DNA of 64,000 nucleotides. Source: Phenylobacterium immobile (ATCC 35973) (GTDB lineage: Bacteria > Pseudomonadota > Alphaproteobacteria > Caulobacterales > Caulobacteraceae). The translations under genes and the position numbers were made by a program. Within the stretch, counting starts at the first letter, position 1; every line of letters begins with the position of its first letter. The stretch lies in NCBI RefSeq assembly GCF_001375595.1, contig NZ_CVJQ01000002.1:186001-250000 (forward strand). Reading direction: 5' to 3'. Positions 24,601 through 33,316 of the stretch are shown piece after piece. The notes beneath the pieces were generated by a model that saw only the letters and a program-made list of their open reading frames with translations, was not told where the DNA came from and did no database searches.

Positions 24601-26127
24601 GTGGTCAACGAAACTAGGGTGCGCCCGCCCGTCGGCTTGCTCACCAAGATCCTTTACGGCTCCGGCGCCTCCGCCAACCAGATTAAGCAGCAGGGGCTCT
24701 CGATGCTCCTGCTGCTGTTCTACAATCAGGTGGTGGGTCTCGATCCGCGCCTGGTCTCCAGCGCGATCATGATCGCCCTCGTGTTCGATTCCGTGGTCGA
24801 CCCGCTGGTCGGCCAGATCTCGGATAATTTCCGCTCTCGGCTCGGTCGGCGGCACCCCTTCATGTATACGGCCGCGGCGCCGGTCTCGATCGCCTTCTTC
24901 CTGATCTGGAACCCGCCGCAGGGTTGGAGCGAGGGCGCGCTCTTCGCCTACATGCTCACTTGTCTGCTGACGATCCGGCTGTTCGACACCTTCTTCGAAC
25001 TGCCTTCGACGTCGCTCGCACCGGAATTGGTCAGCGATTACGACGGACGGACCAAGCTACTGGCGCTACGCCAGATGTTCGGCATCCTGGGCACGCTCAC
25101 CCTGCAGGTGAGCGTCTATCAGATCTTCATGCGACAGCACCCCGACGGCACCGGCGGGGTGACCGACCGCGCCGGTTACCCGGGCTTCGCGCTCGCCGCC
25201 GGCCTCTTCATCTTCACGGTCATCCTGATCTCGACCATGGGGACGCACCGGCAAATCCCCTACCTGTCCAAGCCGCCTGTTCGCCTGAAGAAGCCCAGCG
25301 TCCGCGACACTCTGAAAGAGATCATCGCCACTGTCCGCAACCCCTCGTTCGGCGTCGTGGCGACAGCCGGGATGGTGTTGGCCATTGGCACGGGCATCAC
25401 CTCCAGCCTCAATCTCTACATTGGGCTTTTCTACTGGGGCTGGACCCAGAACCAGCTGACGATCCTGGCGATCCTGCTGGTGACCTCCGGCATCTTCGGC
25501 GCCTACATGGCGCCAAAGGTTTCAAGGCGCCTCGGCAAGCGGGTCGGCGGGCTGACCACAGGCGCGATCAGCATCGTCCTGATGATCGCCCCGATCATTC
25601 TCGACCAGCTGGGCTTCATGCCGGCCCGCGGCACGGACGCCCTGTTTGGCATCCTGATGGGATTTGCGCTCACCACCCAGGCCTTCACCCAGGCCACCGC
25701 CATCGCCATCCAGGCGATGATCGCCGACGTCGTCGAGGACGCCGCCGTCCGCACCGGACGACGCAGCGAAGGCCTGCTCTTCTCGGCGGACAATCTGTTC
25801 AAAAAGGCCGTGTCCGGCGTCGGCGTCATGGCCGCCGGCCAGATGCTGCACTTCGCCAACTTCCCGGAAAACGCCAAGGTCGTCGGCGTCGACCCAGTGG
25901 TGCTGACCCACCTGGCCTGGACCTATGTCGGCGCACTGATCTGCTTCAACGGCGGCTGCCTTGTGACCCTGTCCTTCTATCGCATCGACCGGGCCAAGCA
26001 TGAGGCCAATGTCCGCACGCTCGAGGCTTCCGGCCTCGCCGCCCGAGAAGATCCGTCCCTGACGGCGGAGCGCGAGGCGCCCGCGCCTCTGATGGGAATA
26101 AACCCCGCGGTCCGGCCAGAAGGCTGA
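24601..26127 (+). CDS. MFS transporter, GPH-type sugar:cation symporter family (copy 2)
   Basis: A 508-residue paralogue of the preceding gene, beginning at a GTG after GGGAGGAA. The two proteins align end to end with long identical stretches in helices 1-2, in the FELPST region and in the segment before helix 11 (SEGLLFSADNLFKKAVSGVG). They differ mostly in the middle loop (about 225-245) and at the C-terminus. Synonymous differences are frequent, so the duplication is old and not an assembly artefact. The two probably have related but distinct substrates, or form a paired system. Confidence 0.9.
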   Translation: MVNETRVRPPVGLLTKILYGSGASANQIKQQGLSMLLLLFYNQVVGLDPRLVSSAIMIALVFDSVVDPLVGQISDNFRSRLGRRHPFMYTAAAPVSIAFFLIWNPPQGWSEGALFAYMLTCLLTIRLFDTFFELPSTSLAPELVSDYDGRTKLLALRQMFGILGTLTLQVSVYQIFMRQHPDGTGGVTDRAGYPGFALAAGLFIFTVILISTMGTHRQIPYLSKPPVRLKKPSVRDTLKEIIATVRNPSFGVVATAGMVLAIGTGITSSLNLYIGLFYWGWTQNQLTILAILLVTSGIFGAYMAPKVSRRLGKRVGGLTTGAISIVLMIAPIILDQLGFMPARGTDALFGILMGFALTTQAFTQATAIAIQAMIADVVEDAAVRTGRRSEGLLFSADNLFKKAVSGVGVMAAGQMLHFANFPENAKVVGVDPVVLTHLAWTYVGALICFNGGCLVTLSFYRIDRAKHEANVRTLEASGLAAREDPSLTAEREAPAPLMGINPAVRPEG

Positions 26128-26226
26128 ACGGTGCGCCTCGTCTGCGCTCTAGGAGTAGACGGGGCGAGACTGCTTGTGGCACATCAGCCTTGATCCAACG
26201 GGCGGCTTTGGCGCGCCCTAGCCTGT

Positions 26227-26311
26227 GCGGGCGTGGTGGAATTGGTAGACGCGCCGGACTCAAAATCCGGTTCCGAAAGGAGTGTCGGTTCGACCCCGAC
26301 CGCCCGCACCA
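26227..26311 (+). tRNA. tRNA-Leu, anticodon CAA
   Basis: An 85-nt class II tRNA. The acceptor stem GCGGGCG (26227-26233) pairs with CGCCCGC (26301-26307), followed by discriminator A and an encoded CCA. The D-loop includes GGTAGAC. The anticodon stem CCGGA/TCCGG encloses CTCAAAA, giving anticodon CAA. A long variable arm is present, and the T arm GTCGGTTCGACCCCGAC is complete. Confidence 0.97.
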
Positions 26312-26378
26312 TCATCGAAGGCCGGCGGCCGGCAGGCGACGTTCGACCAGGCGACGTTCGACGCTGAGCAGGCCCTCT

Positions 26379-27014
26379 CTAGGTCAGGATGCCCACCAGC
26401 GTACCCATGAAGGCGGTCACCGCCGCAATGATCGCGCGCGACAGCAGAACGAGCAGCGCCACAGACAGGATCGCGCAGATCCAGCCGACGATCACCGCCA
26501 GGCCGTCACGCTCCACCGCGCCGATCGCGAAGGCGGCGATGGCCAGGCTGGGCAGCATGTTGCCGAAGGGAATCGGCAGGAAGACGATGATCGACAGCAC
26601 GAAGCAGACCGCGCCGGTCAGGCGGTCCATCACGGGATTGAAAATGAAGGTCCAGCGCGGCCGCAGCCGCCGCTCCAGCTTGCGCAGGTAGGGGTTCAGT
26701 TTCTCGACCAGGCTCTTGAAATCATTGCGCGAGATCGTGCGGTCGAGCAGCACCTTCGGCATCCACAGCGTCCGACGACCAACCATCCACTGGGCGGTGA
26801 CAAACAACAGCGGCGCGCCCAGCAAGGCTGAAACGCCGGGCGGCATCGGCAAGACCAGGGGCGCTGCGAACACAAAGATCACCGCGCCGAACGCGCGATC
26901 TCCAAACACCGCCAGGATGTCGGTGATCGCGATCTTGCCACGACCGCGTTCGGCGATGGAGCCTAGTAGCTCGGAGACGCTCTTCTCGTGGGATGGCTCG
27001 GGCACCGCTGTCAT
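26379..27014 (-). CDS. ExoD-family membrane protein (exopolysaccharide synthesis)
   Basis: A 211-residue protein from the ATG at 27014; a longer in-frame start at 27077 would add a basic tail that is not typical. The N-terminal part (SVSELLGSIAERGRGKIAI) and the hydrophobic core (FVFAAPLVLPMPPGVSALLG ... LPIPFGNMLPSLAIAAFAIG) match the ExoD family, which in rhizobia affects exopolysaccharide production. Four or so membrane helices are visible. The biochemical function is not established. It stands alone between the tRNA and the divergent feo operon. Confidence 0.85.
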   Translation of the reverse strand: MTAVPEPSHEKSVSELLGSIAERGRGKIAITDILAVFGDRAFGAVIFVFAAPLVLPMPPGVSALLGAPLLFVTAQWMVGRRTLWMPKVLLDRTISRNDFKSLVEKLNPYLRKLERRLRPRWTFIFNPVMDRLTGAVCFVLSIIVFLPIPFGNMLPSLAIAAFAIGAVERDGLAVIVGWICAILSVALLVLLSRAIIAAVTAFMGTLVGILT

Positions 27015-27138
27015 CTGCGGCCTCGCGCGCGCCAGGGCAAGGCTCCGTTCGCGAAAACGGCGCGGCGATACGGTCAAGCCACACCGTTCGGCGCCTCACA
27101 GCGACCCGCCATTGAAAAGCTCGACGGTTGCGCCAATT

Positions 27139-27157
27139 AAATGATAATCGCTCGCAA
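27139..27157 (+). promoter_or_regulatory. putative Fur box upstream of feoAB
   Basis: AATGATAATCGCTCGCAAT has a perfect left half (AATGATAAT) of the 19-bp Fur consensus and a weaker right half. It lies 22 bp upstream of the feoA start, as expected for iron-dependent repression. Confidence 0.65.
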
Positions 27158-27178
27158 TGTTTGGGTCGGGATCGCGTC

Positions 27179-27493
27179 ATGACTGAACTGCCTGGGGATG
27201 TCGCCCTGCGCTCGCTGGGGTCGGCCAGCCCCGGCGACCGCGGCGTGATCGTCGAGGTTCGTCGCGAAACGACGCAGGCCCACCACGACCACGAGCATGG
27301 CCTCGATCCGGCGGAATTGGAGCGTCGGCTGCTGGAGTTCGGCTTTGTCGAAGGCGCCCATGTCGAGGTGCTGTTCGAGGGCGCGATCGGCCACGATCCT
27401 ATCGCGGTGCGCCTGGACGACATGCGCGTGGCGCTGCGCCGGCGCGACGCCGCCCAGATCTGGCTTCGCATGGATGAGGGCCAGGCCCGATGA
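27179..27493 (+). CDS. feoA: ferrous iron transport protein A
   Basis: A 104-residue protein with the SH3-like FeoA fold (ALRSLGSASPGDRGVIVEV ... LLEFGFVEGAHVEVLFEG, then PIAVRLDDMRVALRRRDA). FeoA is a small cytosolic partner thought to modulate the FeoB G domain. It has an insertion rich in His and Glu (TTQAHHDHEHGLD, residues about 32-44) that could bind metal and is not standard for FeoA. Its stop overlaps the feoB start (ATGA), and a putative Fur box lies upstream. Confidence 0.9.
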   Translation: MTELPGDVALRSLGSASPGDRGVIVEVRRETTQAHHDHEHGLDPAELERRLLEFGFVEGAHVEVLFEGAIGHDPIAVRLDDMRVALRRRDAAQIWLRMDEGQAR

Positions 27494-29373
27494 GCGAAGC
27501 TGTCGCCCACGCCGGACACGCGACCCGCGTCGCCCTGGTCGGCAACCCCAACTCCGGCAAGACCGCCCTCTTCAACGCGCTCACCGGCGCGCGCCAGAAA
27601 GTCGCCAACTACGCCGGCGTCACCGTCGAGCGGAAGGAGGGGCAGGCGACGACGGCGGACGGCGCGCACCTGTCGATCCTCGATCTTCCCGGAACCTATT
27701 CCCTACGCGCCCGCAGCCCCGACGAAGTGGTCACCCGCGACGCAATCCTGGGCCGCCTGGAGGGCGAGGCGCTTCCTGACGTCATCGTCTGCGTCGCCGA
27801 CGCCACGAACCTGCGGCTCGTCCTGCGCCTGGTGCTGGAGCTCAAGGCCGTCGGCCGGCCAATGGTTCTGGCCATGAACATGTATGACATCGCCCAGCGC
27901 CAGGGCCTGCGGATCGACCTCGAAGGCCTGTCGCGCGACCTGGGCTGCCCGATCGTCACCACGGTGGCGACCCGCAAGCGCGGCCTGGCCGAACTTACCG
28001 GCCAGGTCCAGGCGCTCGTCGCCTCTGGCGCCGTCGTCGCCGCCAACACCTGGCGCGAGCCGGACGCCGGCGAGCTGCGCGCCGCCCACCGCGAGGCCCA
28101 GCGCCTGCTCAAGACCTACGTTCGGCCGCCGGAGCACCCCGACACCCTGACCGGGCGCATCGATTCGGTGCTGCTGCACCCGGTGGCCGGCCTGCTGATC
28201 TTGCTGACCCTTCTGTTCGTGATGTTCCAGGCGGTGTTCAGCTGGGCGGGTCCGGCGCAGGACGCCATTGATGCGGGCGTCGCCGCGCTGGGCGGCCTCG
28301 CGGCGGCGGTCGCGCCGGACGGACTGGTCGAAAGCCTTCTCGTCGATGGCCTGATCGCCGGCGTCGGCTCTGTGCTGGTCTTCCTGCCGCAGATCCTGAT
28401 CCTCTTCCTGTTCATCATCCTGCTCGAAGACTTCGGCTACATGGCCCGCGCGGCCTTCTTGATGGACCGCATCATGGGCGGCGCCGGCCTGCACGGACGC
28501 GCCTTCATCCCCCTGCTCTCGTCCTTCGCCTGCGCCATCCCAGGCGTCATGGCGGCCCGGGTCATCGACAACAAGCGCGACCGGCTGACCACGATCCTGG
28601 TCGCGCCGCTGATGACCTGTTCAGCGCGGATCCCGGTCTACACCCTGATCATCGGCGCCTTCATTCCCAATCGATCCGTCGCTGGCGTGCTGAACCTGCA
28701 GGGCCTTGTGATGTTCGGCCTCTATGCGGCCGGCATCTTCTCCGCCTTGGCGGTCTCCTTCGTGATCCGCCACGTCTTCTGGCGCAGCGCCGTCGAGCCG
28801 TTCCTGATGGAATTGCCGACCTACAAGGTCCCCGACCCCAAGAACGTCATCCACAACCTCTTGCTGCGGGCCAAGATCTTCCTGAGCCGCGCCGGCCGGA
28901 TCATCATGCCGCTGATGATCTTGGTCTGGGCGCTGTCGACCTTCCCATTCGCGCCCGAGGACGCTACGCGGCCAGCCATCGACTACAGTTTCGCCGGCAT
29001 GATCGGCCAGGCGCTACAGCCGCTGTTCGCCCCAATCGGATTCAACTGGCAGATGGTGGTCGCCTTGATCCCGGGCTTCGCCGCCCGGGAGGTGGCCGTT
29101 GCAGCGCTCGGCACCGTCTACGCCGTCGCCAACGCCGATGAGGCGCCCGCCGCGCTCGGCACGGTGCTGGCCGGCGACTGGTCCCTGGCGACAGGCCTGT
29201 CGTTCCTGGCCTGGTACATCTTCGCCCCCCAATGCGTGGCGACGCTCGGCGTCGTGAAGCGCGAGACCAACTCCTGGCTCTGGATGTGGATCATGTTCGG
29301 CTACATGACCGCCCTCGCCTACCTGGGGTCGTTCATCGTCTACCACACAGCCGTGGCGCTGGGCTGGGGCTAG
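27490..29373 (+). CDS. feoB: ferrous iron transporter B
   Basis: A 627-residue Fe(II) permease. The N-terminal GTPase domain has G1 GNPNSGKT (18-25), G2 in NYAGVTVE, G3 DLPGTYSL and G4-like NMYD; a helical spacer follows, then the membrane domain with paired gate regions (LFLFIILLEDFGYMARAAF, IPLLSSFACAIPGVMAAR, TTILVAPLMTCSARIPVY with its conserved Cys). It lacks the C-terminal extension of the longer enterobacterial type. FeoB imports ferrous iron and is translationally coupled to feoA. The stop overlaps the convergent marR-like gene by 4 bp. Confidence 0.96.
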   Translation: MSEAVAHAGHATRVALVGNPNSGKTALFNALTGARQKVANYAGVTVERKEGQATTADGAHLSILDLPGTYSLRARSPDEVVTRDAILGRLEGEALPDVIVCVADATNLRLVLRLVLELKAVGRPMVLAMNMYDIAQRQGLRIDLEGLSRDLGCPIVTTVATRKRGLAELTGQVQALVASGAVVAANTWREPDAGELRAAHREAQRLLKTYVRPPEHPDTLTGRIDSVLLHPVAGLLILLTLLFVMFQAVFSWAGPAQDAIDAGVAALGGLAAAVAPDGLVESLLVDGLIAGVGSVLVFLPQILILFLFIILLEDFGYMARAAFLMDRIMGGAGLHGRAFIPLLSSFACAIPGVMAARVIDNKRDRLTTILVAPLMTCSARIPVYTLIIGAFIPNRSVAGVLNLQGLVMFGLYAAGIFSALAVSFVIRHVFWRSAVEPFLMELPTYKVPDPKNVIHNLLLRAKIFLSRAGRIIMPLMILVWALSTFPFAPEDATRPAIDYSFAGMIGQALQPLFAPIGFNWQMVVALIPGFAAREVAVAALGTVYAVANADEAPAALGTVLAGDWSLATGLSFLAWYIFAPQCVATLGVVKRETNSWLWMWIMFGYMTALAYLGSFIVYHTAVALGWG

Positions 29374-29861
29374 AACCCGCCGAGTTCCGGCGGTTCGCCT
29401 TCGCCTGCCAGCGAGGTGGCCGCGCCCTGGATCCGTAGCAGGAGACGCTTCAACAACTTGACCTCCTCAGGCTTGAGCCCGGCGATCAACGCCGCCTCGT
29501 AGGCGTGAGCCAGCGGTGCGATCTGTTCATAGAGCCGCTCCCCGGCGAGGTTCAGGGAAACGGTGTCGGCCGCGCGCAGCAGCATGCCGCGGTGCGCCAG
29601 GCCTTGCGTCGCCTGAGCCACGGTGAGGCCGTCCATCATCGTACGGCCGATCAACTCAGCCTCACGCAGCCGGCCATCCTCGGCCAAGGCGGACATGACC
29701 CGCCATTGCGGCACGCTCAAACCGAACCGCTCGCGATAAGCCCGCGAAATCAGGCCGGTGACCGCGCCCGACGCGACCGACAGCCGATAGGGAAGGAAAT
29801 CGTCCAACTCCAGCCGATCTTCGGCGAAGTCATCCGTAATCGTCTTGAACGCTGGTCGCAT
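29370..29861 (-). CDS. MarR-family transcriptional regulator
   Basis: A 163-residue regulator; the ATG at 29861 follows GAGGAAG. The winged helix reads SVPQWRVMSALAEDGRLREAELIGRTMMDGLTVAQATQGL, with the wing RGMLLRAADTVSLNLAGERLY. Ligand and targets are unknown. It converges on feoB with a 4-bp overlap, and nothing suggests it regulates feoAB. It differs clearly in sequence from the MarR protein at 20271-20882. Confidence 0.88.
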   Translation of the reverse strand: MRPAFKTITDDFAEDRLELDDFLPYRLSVASGAVTGLISRAYRERFGLSVPQWRVMSALAEDGRLREAELIGRTMMDGLTVAQATQGLAHRGMLLRAADTVSLNLAGERLYEQIAPLAHAYEAALIAGLKPEEVKLLKRLLLRIQGAATSLAGEGEPPELGGF

Positions 29862-29998
29862 GGCTTCCTCAAACGCGCGCGCGCGGCTTGTTGGAACCGC
29901 CGCTTCACGCCTGCTTCGCCCGAACGAGGGCGCCGAGCTTGAAGATCGCCAGGCCCGCATGCGGACGCCAGCCCGCAGACGCCTTCTGATGTGGATTG

Positions 29999-30030
29999 GC
30001 CAGCGCTGCCCTTTTGCGGGCAGCGCTGGC
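29999..30030 (-). terminator. strong hairpin after the aldo/keto reductase
   Basis: GCCAGCGCTGCCC (29999-30011) pairs perfectly with GGGCAGCGCTGGC (30018-30030) around TTTTGC. It lies 10 bp past the stop of the leftward aldo/keto reductase. No T-tract follows in that direction. Confidence 0.6.
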
Positions 30031-30039
30031 GCCGGAACT

Positions 30040-31020
30040 CTAAATCCGCTTCGCCGAAGGCACCGGGGGTGATCCGGCCGGATATCTTGCGCCCACTGTG
30101 GAACCAATCGGGAAGGCCGCCTCCAGCGTCGCGGTTTCGTCCGGCGTGAGGATGATGTCGTTGGCCGCCCAGTTACTTTCCAGATGGCTTACATGCCGGG
30201 TGCCAGGGATCGGCACGACGCCCTTTGACAACACCCAGGCCAGGCTGACCTGGGCGGTTGTCACCCCGCGCGAGGCGGCCACCGCCTCGATGGCGGCCCG
30301 GCGCAGGCTGTTGGCGGCGATGGCGTCGGCCTGGAAGCGCGGGTGCTGAAGGCGACGGTCGTTGGCCTCGACGATCTCGCTGTTGGCCAGGAAGCCGCGG
30401 CCCAGCGGGCTGTAGGCGACAAATCCGACGCCCAGCTCGGCGCAGGTCGCCAGGATGTCCTCTTCGACATCGCGGGTCCACAGGGAGTATTCGCTCTGCA
30501 GGGCGGCGATCGGCGCGACCGCCTGGGCGCGCCGCAGGATGTCGCTATCCACCTCCGAAAGTCCCAGCGCCAGGATCTTGCCCTCCGCCTTCAACCGCGC
30601 CATCTCGCCGACCGTGTCCTCGATCGGCGTCTGAGGATCGAGGCGGTGCATGTAGTAGAGGTCGATCCGGTCGGTCTTGAGCCGCGTCAGGCTGGCTTCC
30701 ACGGCCTGTCGGATATAGGCCGGGCTGGCGTCCAGCGTGCGGCCGCTGGTTTCGCGGTCCAGCCGATTGCCGAACTTCGTGGCGACCACGAGCCGGTCGC
30801 GCCGCCCGTCGATGGCCTTCGCCACCAGCCCCTCGTTGTGGCCGTTCCCGTAGATGTCGGCGGTGTCGAAGAAGGTGATTCCGAGCGCCATGGCCCGGTC
30901 CAGCGTCTTGAGCGACTCGGCCTCGTCGGCCTGGCCGTAGGTGTGCGACAGCCCCATGCAGCCGAAGCCTTGCTGGCTTACGGTCAGGGTGCCCAGCGTG
31001 CGTTGTGTGTTTGCGGCCAT
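30040..31020 (-). CDS. aldo/keto reductase
   Basis: A 326-residue enzyme; the ATG at 31020 follows GAGGAGG. Catalytic positions are in ITFFDTADIYGNG (Asp, Tyr), VVATKFG (Lys) and LYYMHRLDP (His), and the cofactor-binding end is VVPIPGTRHVSHLESN. It belongs to the AKR13-like group often annotated as pyridoxal or general aldehyde reductase. It is probably cotranscribed with the isoaspartyl peptidase gene 14 bp upstream. Confidence 0.92.
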   Translation of the reverse strand: MAANTQRTLGTLTVSQQGFGCMGLSHTYGQADEAESLKTLDRAMALGITFFDTADIYGNGHNEGLVAKAIDGRRDRLVVATKFGNRLDRETSGRTLDASPAYIRQAVEASLTRLKTDRIDLYYMHRLDPQTPIEDTVGEMARLKAEGKILALGLSEVDSDILRRAQAVAPIAALQSEYSLWTRDVEEDILATCAELGVGFVAYSPLGRGFLANSEIVEANDRRLQHPRFQADAIAANSLRRAAIEAVAASRGVTTAQVSLAWVLSKGVVPIPGTRHVSHLESNWAANDIILTPDETATLEAAFPIGSTVGARYPAGSPPVPSAKRI

Positions 31021-31034
31021 CAAGGCCTCCTCTT

Positions 31035-32084
31035 TCAGGGTTCGTCTTTGTAGATGCCGATGGTCAACGGTTGACCCTCGGCGATTCGGGCGCGGTACAT
31101 CCCCGAGGTGTTGAAACTCCAGGCCATCCGGCCGCCGGGCGCGACAGCGATGACGCCGCCATCACCGCCTATGGCGACGAGCTTCTTCTGCACCACCTCG
31201 TCGGCGGCCGCCTGCAGACTCAGGCCTTTGAGTTCGACCAGAGCGCAGATGTCGCGCGCCACGGTCAGGCGGATGAAATACTCGCCGGTGCCGGTCGCCG
31301 ACACCGCGCAGGAGGCGTCGGAGGCGTAAGTCCCCGCGCCGATGATCGGCGAGTCGCCGATCCGTCCCCAGCGCTTTGCGGTCACCCCGCCGGTGGAGGT
31401 CGCCGCGGCGACATGGCCCTGGGCGTCGAGCGCGACCACGCCGACCGTGCCAAGTTTGCCTTCGTCGTGGGCCAGGCTCACGCGTGCGTCCGGCGCGGTG
31501 GGCGCGCCGGCGGGGCGCGCGGGGGTCGGCAGGCCTTGCCGGGAAAGTTCGCGTTCAAGCGAGCGCCAGCGCCGTTCCGTGAAGAACCAGGATGGATCGA
31601 CCTGCTCTAGGCCCGCTTCCTTGGCGAAGGCGTCCGCGCCCTCGGCGGACAGCATCACATGCGGCGACTTCTCCATGACGGCGCGCGCCGCCGAGATGGG
31701 ATGGCGCGTCGTCGTCACCCGCGCTACGGCGCCAGCCTTCATCGTCGCCCCGTCCATGATGGCGGAATCGAGTTCATTGCGCCCATCGGCCGTGAAGACC
31801 GCGCCTCTGCCAGCGTTGAACAGAGGATCCTCCTCCAACACCCGGACAGCGGCCTCAGCCGCGTCGAGCGCCGAGCCGCCGGCCTTCAGCACCGCCGCGC
31901 CGGTCTCGGCCGCGGCGGCCATACCCTCGCGATAGGCCGCCTCCTGCTCGGGGCTTAGGTCTTTGCGGTCGATCACGCCGGCCCCGCCGTGGACGACGAG
32001 CGCCCATTTGGGCCCGGCCGCCTCCGCGCCATAGGCCGCGAGGCTCATCGCCAGCCCCGCCAATCCGATCGCCAACGCCCGCAT
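31035..32084 (-). CDS. isoaspartyl peptidase / type 2 L-asparaginase
   Basis: A 349-residue Ntn-hydrolase; the ATG at 32084 follows GGAGG and starts a signal peptide (MRALAIGLAGLAMSLAAYGA), so the enzyme is periplasmic. The precursor has the alpha part (LVVHGGAGVIDRKDLSPE, FNAGRGAVFTADGRNELD) and the autoprocessing site Gly-Thr in GKLGTVGVVALD, where Thr becomes the nucleophile of the beta subunit. Downstream GVTAKRWGRIGDSPIIGAG and STGTGEYFIR-like segments are conserved in the family. It hydrolyses isoaspartyl dipeptides and asparagine. Confidence 0.95.
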   Translation of the reverse strand: MRALAIGLAGLAMSLAAYGAEAAGPKWALVVHGGAGVIDRKDLSPEQEAAYREGMAAAAETGAAVLKAGGSALDAAEAAVRVLEEDPLFNAGRGAVFTADGRNELDSAIMDGATMKAGAVARVTTTRHPISAARAVMEKSPHVMLSAEGADAFAKEAGLEQVDPSWFFTERRWRSLERELSRQGLPTPARPAGAPTAPDARVSLAHDEGKLGTVGVVALDAQGHVAAATSTGGVTAKRWGRIGDSPIIGAGTYASDASCAVSATGTGEYFIRLTVARDICALVELKGLSLQAAADEVVQKKLVAIGGDGGVIAVAPGGRMAWSFNTSGMYRARIAEGQPLTIGIYKDEP

Positions 32085-32204
32085 CCATCCTCCATGGTCC
32101 GCTCCGCTCCAGCTTCGCCCGCGCTCGCCGCCGCGTCGACCGCAATCCAGCGACAAGCCACCGATCGCCTGTTAGCTACCGACCCATGCCGCGCAAGGAT
32201 CGCT

Positions 32205-32783
32205 ATGCTTCGCAAGCTCTATGACTGGGTAATGACGCTGGCCAGATCGCCGCGGGCGACGCCGGCGCTGGCCGCCGTGTCCTTTGCGGAAAGCTCGTTC
32301 TTCCCGGTGCCGCCGGATGTGATGCTGGCGCCGATGGTCCTGGCCAGGCCCGATCGCGCCTATTTCTACGCGTTCGTCTGCACCGCCGCCTCCGTCGTCG
32401 GCGGCATGCTGGGCTATGCGATCGGGGTTTTTCTTGAACCCATCGGACTCTTCATCCTCAAGCTCTTCGGCCACCCGGAAGGCCGCGAGGAGTTCCAGCG
32501 CTGGTTCGACCAGTTCGGTCTCTGGGTGATCCTTGCCAAGGGCCTGACGCCGATCCCCTACAAGCTTGTAACGATCACCGCTGGCTTCGCCCGCTTCGAT
32601 GTCTTCACCTTCATCTGGGCCTCGATCCTGACCCGCGGCGCGCGCTTCTTCATTGTCGCCAGCGTGCTGAAGTTCGCTGGCCCAGCCATGCTGGCCGAGT
32701 TTGAGCGGCGCCTGACACTCTATTCGCTGCTGTTGCTCGCGGTCTTCATCTCAGGCTTCATCGCCCTGAAGGTCTTTCTGTAA
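32205..32783 (+). CDS. DedA/YqaA-type membrane protein
   Basis: A 192-residue inner-membrane protein; the ATG at 32205 follows AAGGA. SFAESSFFPVPPDVMLAPMV, GYAIGVFLEP and GLTPIPYKLVTITAGFARF are the DedA/SNARE-associated (VTT) domain motifs, with the conserved Glu-Ser-x-x-F-P-x-P-P and the re-entrant G-x-T-P-I-P. Related proteins scramble or transport phospholipid or undecaprenyl phosphate. It is the first of a rightward set with dsbB-like and coq7 genes. Confidence 0.9.
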   Translation: MLRKLYDWVMTLARSPRATPALAAVSFAESSFFPVPPDVMLAPMVLARPDRAYFYAFVCTAASVVGGMLGYAIGVFLEPIGLFILKLFGHPEGREEFQRWFDQFGLWVILAKGLTPIPYKLVTITAGFARFDVFTFIWASILTRGARFFIVASVLKFAGPAMLAEFERRLTLYSLLLLAVFISGFIALKVFL

Positions 32784-32812
32784 CCTTCGGTTTGGGCTCA
32801 TATCGTCGGCAG

Positions 32813-33316
32813 ATGCTGCACCCGATCCTCAACCGCTGGCGCATGAGCGCCCTCATCGCCTCCGCCGCGATGCTGGCGACCGCCCACGCCTTCCAGACCT
32901 TCGGCGGCTACCAGCCCTGCACGCTCTGCCTGCGTCAGCGCGAAGTCTATTGGGTCGCCGCCGGCGTCGCCCTCGCGGCCATGATCGTGGTCCGCACTCC
33001 ACCTGGCGCGCGGCTGAAGGCCGTGGCGAACGCGCTGCTCGGTCTGGTCTTCCTCGTCGGCGCGGGCGTCGCGATCTACCACGCCGGCGCCGAATGGAAG
33101 TTCTGGCCCGGCCCCACCGCCTGCTCCAGCGGCGGGGTCGGCGTCTCGGCCGACGCCATGGCCGCGCTGGTCGGTGGCGAATCCATTCGCGCGGCGCGCT
33201 GTGACGAAGCCCCCTGGGTGTTCGCCGGCCTGTCGATGGCGGGCTGGAACGCACTGGCTTCCCTCAGCCTTGCTGTGCTCAGCCTGATCGCCGCCCTGCG
33301 CGAGCGTCGCCGGTGA
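32813..33316 (+). CDS. DsbB-family disulphide bond formation protein
   Basis: A 167-residue protein with four hydrophobic segments. The first periplasmic loop carries the redox pair in GGYQPCTLCLRQRE (C-x2-C), and the second carries Cys in PTACSSG and AARCDEAPW. This matches the quinone-linked DsbB arrangement that reoxidises DsbA. The ATG at 32813 was chosen over a TTG 21 bp upstream. Its stop overlaps the coq7 start (GTGA), coupling disulphide and quinone genes. Confidence 0.88.
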   Translation: MLHPILNRWRMSALIASAAMLATAHAFQTFGGYQPCTLCLRQREVYWVAAGVALAAMIVVRTPPGARLKAVANALLGLVFLVGAGVAIYHAGAEWKFWPGPTACSSGGVGVSADAMAALVGGESIRAARCDEAPWVFAGLSMAGWNALASLSLAVLSLIAALRERRR

